A stretch of 64,000 nt of DNA from Stomorhina lunata (taxonomy: Eukaryota > Arthropoda > Insecta > Diptera > Rhiniidae). Position numbers and translations under genes: made by a program. Every line of letters begins with the position of its first letter. Position 1 is the first letter of the stretch. The stretch lies in NCBI GenBank assembly GCA_933228675.1, contig OW121741.1, positions 57,266,056-57,330,055 on the forward strand, read 5' to 3'. Below are positions 57,963 to 64,000 of this stretch, in pieces. The notes beneath the pieces are model-generated. The model searched no databases. It saw nothing but the letters and a program-made list of their open reading frames with translations, and had not been told where the DNA came from.

Positions 57963-58369
57963 TATTGCCAAATGATCCCCTTTCATTGATGAAAGAGGAA
58001 TTCTGCGAGTAGACGGTAGACTTGCGAACTCAATTCTACCATACAACACTAAACACCCGATTTTGTTGTCGAAACAAAATCCCCTATCTTTTCCTATATT
58101 TTCAGATGCTCACTTAAAAACCTTCCATAGTAGCCTCCAGACAATACAGTCATTCGTGTCTCGTACCTAATGGGTCGTATCAGCACGAACCATAGCAAAA
58201 CGAGTTCAACGTGAGTGTATTGTTTGCTTTAAGTACAAAACTCAAACCTGCCAACAACTAATCGGTAACCTACCATCTGTGCGACACCTTATATCTCCTG
58301 CTTCACCCCACGTGAAATCAACAAAGCATCACTTGAAACGCATCATGAAGGATCGAATACTTACCTACG
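57963..58369 (+). pseudogene. BEL/Pao integrase, N-terminal remnant
   Basis: The zinc-binding region can be followed with one stop: RVDGRLANSILPYNTKHPIL, LKTFHSSLQT, RECIVCFKYK, IGNLPSVR. It then jumps to HVKSTKHHLKR, which in BEL integrases lies after the catalytic core, so the DDE core is deleted. It ends at LTYEK, where the 31-bp array begins. Confidence 0.85.
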
Positions 58370-59414
58370 AAAAATTTCCTATTTTTATAAGAAATTTTTC
58401 AAAAATTTCCTATTTTTATAGGAAATTTTTCAAAAATTTCCTATTTTTATAGGATATTTTTCAAAAATTTCCTATTTTTATAGGAATTTTTCAAAAATTT
58501 CCTATTTTTATAGGAAATTTTTCAAAAATTTCCTATTTTTATAGGAAATTTTTCAAAAATTTCCTATTTTTATAGGAAATTTTTCAAAAATTTCCTATTT
58601 TTATAGGAAATTTTTCAAAAATTTCCTATTTTTATAGGAAATTTTTCAAAAATTTCCTATTTTTATAGGAAATTTTTCAAAAATTTCCTATTTTTATAGG
58701 AAATTTTTCAAAAATTTCCTATTTTTATAGGAAATTTTTCAAAAATTTCCTATTTTTATAGGAAATTTTTCAAAAATTTCCTATTTTTATAGGAAATTTT
58801 TCAAAAATTTCCTATTTTTATAGGAAATTTTTCAAAAATTTCCTATTTTTATAGGAAATTTTTCAAAAATTTCCTATTTTTATAGGAAATTTTTCAAAAA
58901 TTTCCTATTTTTATAGGAAATTTTTCAAAAATTTTCTTATTTTTATAGGAAATTTTTCAAAAATTTCCTATTTTTATAGGAAATTTTTCAAAAATTTCCT
59001 ATTTTTATAGGAAATTTTTCAAAAATTTCCTATTTTTATAGGAAATTTTTCAAAAATTTCCTATTTTTATAGGAAATTTTTCAAAAATTTCCTATTTTTA
59101 TAGGAAATTTTTCAAAAATTTCCTATTTTTATAGGAAATTTTTCAAAAATTTCCTATTTTTATAGGAAATTTTTCAAAAATTTCCTATTTTTATAGGAAA
59201 TTTTTCAAAAATTTCCTATTTTTATAGGAAATTTTTCAAAAATTTCCTATTTTTATAGGAAATTTTTCAAAAATTTCCTATTTTTATAGGAAATTTTTCA
59301 AAAATTTCCTATTTTTATAGGAAATTTTTCAAAAATTTCCTATTTTTATAGGAAATTTTTCAAAAATTTCCTATTTTTATAGAAAATTTTGCAAAAATTT
59401 CCTATTTTTATAAG
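58370..59414. repeat. 31-bp tandem array (33 units plus a partial) inside BEL integrase
   Basis: The unit is TTTCCTATTTTTATAGGAAA followed by TTTTTCAAAAA, nearly homogeneous. Each unit holds two palindromes: TTTCCTAT-TTTT-ATAGGAAA and AAATTTTT-C-AAAAATTT. The first and last units read TATAAG where internal ones read TATAGG. The distance between the first and last seed (58370 to 59393) is 1023 bases, exactly 33 x 31. The seed reads in frame as integrase codons (EKFPIFI) at both edges. Confidence 0.97.
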
Positions 59415-59904
59415 CATCCTACTTGCACAAATTGAGAGCTGTCTCAATTCTAGGCCTTTGTATACATTATCAGCAGATCCAGCTGATGCAGATGTCCCAA
59501 CTCCAGCACATTTTTTAATTGGCGAAACATCCAATTGCATCCCTGATGACAACTTGCTTGATGGCAATATAGAACGTTTGAGCCGTTGGAAATTGATAGA
59601 AAGTTTGAAGCAACATTTCTGGGACAGATGGAACAAGGAGTATCTTAGTCGTCTCCAAGCACGACCTAAGTGGAACAAAGTCGAAAGGAATCTAAAGGTC
59701 GGTGACATAATGTTACTCCTACGAAAAAGAAGCATACCAGGTCAATGGCAACTTGCCAAAGTTGAAGAATTGCATCCTGGTTCCGATGGTTTAGTACGAG
59801 TTGTCACTCTCTATTACAACGGCAAATGCATAAAAAGGCCTATCTCAAAAGTTTGCCTTCTACCCTCTAATGATGTCTATAATGACAAAGATGCTTCTCC
59901 ATAA
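59415..59904 (+). pseudogene. BEL/Pao integrase, C-terminal part (DUF5641-like)
   Basis: The open frame continues from the array: LLAQIESCLNSRPL, PAHFLIGE, WKLIESLKQHFWDRWNKEYL, GDIMLLLRKR, WQLAKVEELHPGSDG, with stop at 59902-59904. It is in the same frame as the segment before the array. Confidence 0.9.
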
Positions 59905-59909
59905 GAACA

Positions 59910-60031
59910 ACTGTTCGGCCCGGGTTAGTAGTTAAAGGTATTAACTTATTATTATGTTAACACTTTCTTTAAAAATGAACAATTATGAAATATTTTTTAT
60001 TAATTTTTTAATTGAATCTTTTATTAATGTA
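59910..60031 (+). repeat. Probable start of BEL 3' LTR
   Basis: TGTTCGGCCCGGGTTAGTAG follows the integrase stop by a few bases, in the position and with the TGTT start of BEL LTRs. It is interrupted at 60032. No second LTR copy is available to confirm it. Confidence 0.5.
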
Positions 60032-62325
60032 CAGTGCACTCGCGATAATATGAACTAATTAAAACAAGGGCAGTTAAAATTTTTGGGATTGTTCATATTT
60101 ACAAATGGCATAAAATTTTAATATAACGAACTCATTTACATACAACCTAAAGTTCTTTCCAGCAAAATGAAAGTTTAATTTAAATATTTTAAGTTTTGTT
60201 TTATTTTAAAATATAAAAGGAACTTTTTCATCAAGTTTGTTTGCAACAAACATAAATATACCACTTATTTTTATACATATTCATATACATAAATGCTAGA
60301 AATGTAAAATTAATGTTCAAAGAAGTCAGCTATCTTTTTTTGCCGTTTCTTTTGCTCGAGAACTTTTAAAACTGCCTTCTCACGTAAGTCTCTCAAAACA
60401 TTTAAAACTCGCTGTTCAACCATTTCACCTTCAGCCCAATCCAACGCCTTATTAAAAATGTCGACAGCCTCCCCGGGTTTAATTGTCCTCTTTGGTTCCT
60501 CCATACAATTATCTTCATCGGATATATCTTCTACTGCATTATCTTGACATTCAATAGTATCTTCATTCCATTCTTTAACGTTCGAGGCCGTATATTCAAC
60601 CTATGAAAAAATATGGAATAACACGCAATTTTAAGTACATTTCAGAGATTACAAACCTCAGGTAATAAGGCACATAAAACATTTGCGGCGCTTTCTTCTA
60701 ATTCGTGTAAATTAATTAGCAAATTTTCTCTAACGACACTTAGAGGAATTTCATCTTCGGGATCATCTTGATCCACTACCATATTTAAAATGTTGTTCCA
60801 GCATTTGGACAATACAGCTGAATCCACTTTTCTCCAAGCTGATTCCAAAATAATGATAGCTTCTTTTAGTGTTGTTTGCTTCATGGTTTCTATCAAACCA
60901 CCCCCCTTAGCAGCAATGGAAGCCAAAAGGCTATTTCTGTAATGGAGCTTTGTGATTCATATAGCATTTTGGTCCATGGGCTGGATGAGTGGCGTCACGT
61001 TCGGAGACATAAACATTACAAAAATGGAGCCGTTTTCAGATTTCAATTCGTCCTCGGGTGGGTGAGATGGGGCATTATCTATTAAAAGAATAGCTTTCAC
61101 TGGCAACCCTTTTTTGGTTAAAAATTGTTCAAACTAAATTACTTAAGAAATTTTATAAAATGAAAATGTGTTGATTAATGTCAATATAAAAACGTTTACC
61201 TCTGGAACAAATGAGCGATGAAAAATGTTACCAGTCATCCACGCTGATTTAGAATGACAATAGTGAACAAGGCAATTAAAATTCTTGAAACAACGGGGTT
61301 TTTTTGACTTTCCCACCACAAGAAGTTTGAGCTGATGAGATCCCGTAGCATTTGCACAGCAGAGGAAAGTAATTCTTTGCTTTTCAGTCTTTGTACCTGG
61401 GGCCGATTTTTCCTGCGATGACACGTATGTTTTGGTTGGCAAAATTTTCCAAAATAAATCCGATTCATCGGCGTTATAAAGTTGATCATTGCTTAATCCA
61501 AGCTCTTGAAAATTAGATTTAAGTGCCACTTTAAATGGTTCAACTAACTGGGGTTGAGAAGAAAGTTTTTCCCCAGAAATCTGGAGCAATCTTACGCCGA
61601 ATCTCTTTTTAAAATTCTGAAGCCATCCGTCACTTGCGTTAAAGTCAGAGTTATTTTCCTTAATATTATAATGAAGCTCCTTAGCCTTTTCCTTCAACAT
61701 TATTCCACTGACGGGGAATTTTTTATCCCTCATATGCATAAACCATTTATACAATGATGAAATAAAAAAAGGAAACATTTTTGGGTACTCCGACGGTCGC
61801 ATTGTTTTCCTTTTTCCGGGTCCAATGAATGTATTATTGACGCATTTTGAAATTGAATTTTTATTTTTTTTTATTCCAGTTACTGTGGACTTTGTCACTC
61901 CGTATTTCTTCGCTAAATTAGTAGCACTTGCACCTTTTTGTAAGTTCTCCAAAATTTCATATTTTTCCTTTAAAGTTAAAAATTTATGTTTTTTTGTATG
62001 CATTTTTTACAAATAATTCACTTTTAATAAACACTTAAAAACCAAACATGCGTTTGCTTCTGCGTACGTGTAAAAACTAACTAAAAAGTGCATTTGTCTG
62101 TTTGACTATTGACACTTGACATTTAAATGCTAATAACTCAGGATTTCCCCTAATTCTTATCCATATAATGTAACAGAAATTTGTTAAAAAATTAAAAAAA
62201 TATATGTTCATATTTTAAAGCTTTTATACAAAGTTCATATTTTGGAGTAGTCAATGGCGGGGAAAAAGTGTTCATATTTTGGGGTGTTCATTTATTAGGG
62301 TGTTAATATTATCGCGAGTGCACTG
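60032..62325 (-). mobile_element. Tigger/jerky-like pogo DNA transposon, 2294 bp
   Basis: TIRs CAGTGCACTCGCGATAATAT at both ends (23 of 24 bases match), TA target duplication at 60030-60031 and 62326-62327. It has one transposase gene on the minus strand. Structurally complete. Confidence 0.95.
60310..62003 (-). pseudogene. Tigger/jerky-type transposase, three exons, one nonsense codon
   Basis: Exons 61200-62003, 60657-61133 and 60310-60600 with GT-AG introns of 66 and 56 bp; the total is 1572 bases, 524 codons. N terminus: CENP-B-type helix-turn-helix (KYEILENLQKGASATNLAKK) and a second DNA-binding domain (SDGWLQNFKKRFGV). The DDE core has the first Asp in YNADESDLFW, the second in LLIDNAPSHPP and the third in LIQPMDQ. 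The C-terminal region is acidic then basic (QKKRQKKIADFF). A single TGA at 60957-60959, just after the third Asp, interrupts exon 2. Splice sites and phases are consistent. Otherwise the gene looks intact. Confidence 0.9.
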
Positions 62326-62327
62326 TA

Positions 62328-62685
62328 TTTGCATATGTATTTAATTGACTTATCAAACACCAATCATATTACGAATATTGGTGCATCCGTTTTTCTATTT
62401 TAGATATATTAAAAAAAGAGGTCGTCAAAGTGGACATGGTAAATTTTTCTTAATGTATAATCCTAACATGGACTAAAAAAAAACATTTACAAAGAAAAAA
62501 TATCTTCATTGGTCCAGCCGTTCTTAAGATATACAATTTTAAAGAAAATGGTAATTCCCAGGTGCCCGATGGCCCATTTTCAAAAAACTGAAAAAGCAAA
62601 AAATTGTCCTATGGTATGAAAATATCCACACTTAAAACTTTAATTAATTAGGTTAAAATTAATCGTCATTTTTAATATATGACTT
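62328..62685. other. Flank of the Tigger element
   Basis: Possibly the continuation of the BEL LTR, then sequence with TTGGTCCAGCCGTTCTTAAG, a phrase resembling widespread fly repeats. No gene. Confidence 0.4.
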
Positions 62686-62689
62686 ATAT

Positions 62690-63815
62690 GGGAGGGGTCA
62701 CGCCCATTTGTGATTTCCAAAAAAAAAACCGTACCCACCGGTAGCTTCTTTTATCCATATTTGTCATTTTTAATATTTTACTTAAATGGGAGGGGTCGCG
62801 CCCACTTTATATTTAAAAAAAAAACCTGACCTAGTTTATCCACCGGTTACACCTTAACGTACTGTCAAAATTTCAGAAAAATCGGTCCGCTCGGTCATCT
62901 ATATTTGTAATTTTTAATATATGAGTTGTATGGGAGGGGTCACGCCCACTTGAGATTTCTGAAAAAGCCCTTACCAATTTTAAGCACTGGTCACACCTTA
63001 CCATACTGTCAAAATTATGGAGAAATTGGGCCGCTAGGTCATCCATATTTGTAATTTTCAATATTTTATGGGAAGGGTCACGCCCACTTGAGATTTCAGA
63101 AAAAAACCTAGGCTATTTTAACCACCGGTCACACCTTACCCCACTGTCTAAATTTCAGAAAAATCGGTCGGTTTGATCATCCATATTTGTAATTTTTAAA
63201 ATCTGACTTATATGGGAGGGGTCACGCCCACTTGAGATTTCTGGAAAAGCCCTTCAATTTTAGCCACCGGTCACACCTTGCCATACTGTCAAAATTTCAG
63301 AAAAATCGGCCATCTCAGTCATTTATATTTGTCATTTTTAATATATGAGTTATATGGGAGGGGTCACGCCCACTTGAGATTTCAGAAAAACCCCAGGCTA
63401 TTTTAACTACCGGTCATACCTTACTCCACTGTCTAAATTTCAGAAAAATCGGTCGGTTTGATCATCCATATTTGTATGTTTTAAAATCTAACTTATATGG
63501 GAGGGTCACGGGGAGGGTCACGCCCACTTGAGATTTGAAAAAAAATCCAGCCTATTTTATCCATCGGTCATTCATATTTGTCATCTTTAATATATGAGTT
63601 ATATGGGAGGGGTCACGCCCCCTTGAGATTTCGAAAAAATAGCCTATTTTAACCACCGATCACACCTTGCCATACTGTCAAAATTTCAGAAAAATCGGGC
63701 CTATCTTTTGCCTATATTTGTCATTTTTAATATATGGGTTATATGGGAGGGGTCACACCCACTTGAGATTTCGAAAAAAAGTTAGCCTATAGTCACCACC
63801 GGCCACACCATACAC
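62690..63815. repeat. Tandem repeat of about 140 bp
   Basis: About nine units marked by TATGGGAGGGGTCACGCCCA (near 62690, 62788, 62930, 63068, 63214, 63355, 63500, 63606, 63745). Each has GAGATTTC.GAAAAA, ACCACCGGTCACACCTTACC and AAATTTCAGAAAAATCGGTC. Spacing is mostly 138-146, with shorter units where pieces are lost. There is a local duplication of GGGAGGGTCACG near 63498. No coding. Confidence 0.9.
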
Positions 63816-64000
63816 AGTGTAGTATGCAAAATAATAAAAATAACAACATACAAACAACAAACAGACGCGGACATTTTTTATAGATATAGAAGAAGACGAA
63901 GATAGATAGATAACGGTTAATTTCTTATGAGTCTTTTAATAATTATGTTTTTATATTGTTTATATTCATAGCTATATTCATCCACATAAAATGTAATTGT
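63816..64000. other. Low-complexity tail of the window
   Basis: Short AC-, GAA- and GATA-rich tracts. No gene seen. Confidence 0.6.

Larger units (their letters stand above)
55440..60031 (+). mobile_element. Decayed BEL/Pao retrotransposon, 5'-truncated
   Basis: Gag, protease, RT and integrase remnants in canonical BEL order, all broken, with a 1-kb satellite inside integrase. After the last ORF, TGTTCGGCCCGGG at 59910 looks like the start of a 3' LTR, which is then interrupted by a Tigger element at 60032 and may resume at 62328. No 5' LTR was found. Confidence 0.88.

Noticed and set aside
58370..59414. CRISPR-like array
   Set aside because: Units are contiguous 31-bp repeats without spacers, in a eukaryotic transposon, with no cas genes. 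It is a minisatellite.

Overview
This is a repeat-dense, AT-rich stretch of an insect nuclear genome, most likely a fly (Diptera). The evidence is the set of transposable-element families, short GT-AG introns of 56-76 bp, and gypsy-type retroelements primed by tRNA-Ser and tRNA-Lys. I found no conventional host gene. Almost everything is mobile elements inserted into one another, plus satellites and microsatellites. The species call is inference.  Region 1 (1-14234) holds an env-bearing Ty3/gypsy element (errantivirus type, minus strand) with a second, complete copy of the same element (5497-12765) inserted in its gag gene. The inner copy has 499-bp LTRs that look identical, a 4-bp target duplication (TCCG), a tRNA-Ser primer site and open gag, pol and env frames. 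The outer copy is split in two and also has a 2-bp gag deletion.  Region 2 (14235-19166) is decayed repeat sequence: a dimeric tandem repeat keyed on GATATCGCC, GACGGAC-rich elements resembling DINE-1/Helentrons, a foldback and a TA microsatellite.  Region 3 (19170-24879) is a 5.7-kb PIF/Harbinger transposon with matching TIRs and a TAA target duplication. It carries a broken transposase (plus strand) and a four-exon MADF-domain partner gene (minus strand). A smaller Harbinger sits in intron 1 and about 960 bp of GATA repeat in intron 3.  Region 4 (26869-29060) is a nest bounded by a palindromic inverted repeat. It contains a deleted mariner, itself hit by a 663-bp MITE, and a DINE-1-like element.  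Region 5 (29131-55127) is the largest nest. A mariner-like element was split by a Ty3/gypsy element (38709-54405) with LTRs over 3 kb, and its left LTR was hit by an RTE-type non-LTR retrotransposon. Then 7026 bp covering the left flank, part of the LTR and the RTE was duplicated in tandem. The LTR element encodes a RING-H2 finger upstream of gag, cut from gag by a 52-bp palindromic insertion; its pol has three lesions.  Region 6 (55440-60031) is a decayed BEL/Pao element. Its integrase is interrupted by 33 tandem copies of a 31-bp unit that matches integrase codons on both sides of the array. Region 7 (60032-62325) is a nearly intact Tigger/jerky-type pogo transposon with two introns and one stop codon. 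Region 8 (62690-63815) is a tandem repeat of about 140 bp.  The elements do not form a pathway. Together they record a layered insertion history typical of heterochromatin.
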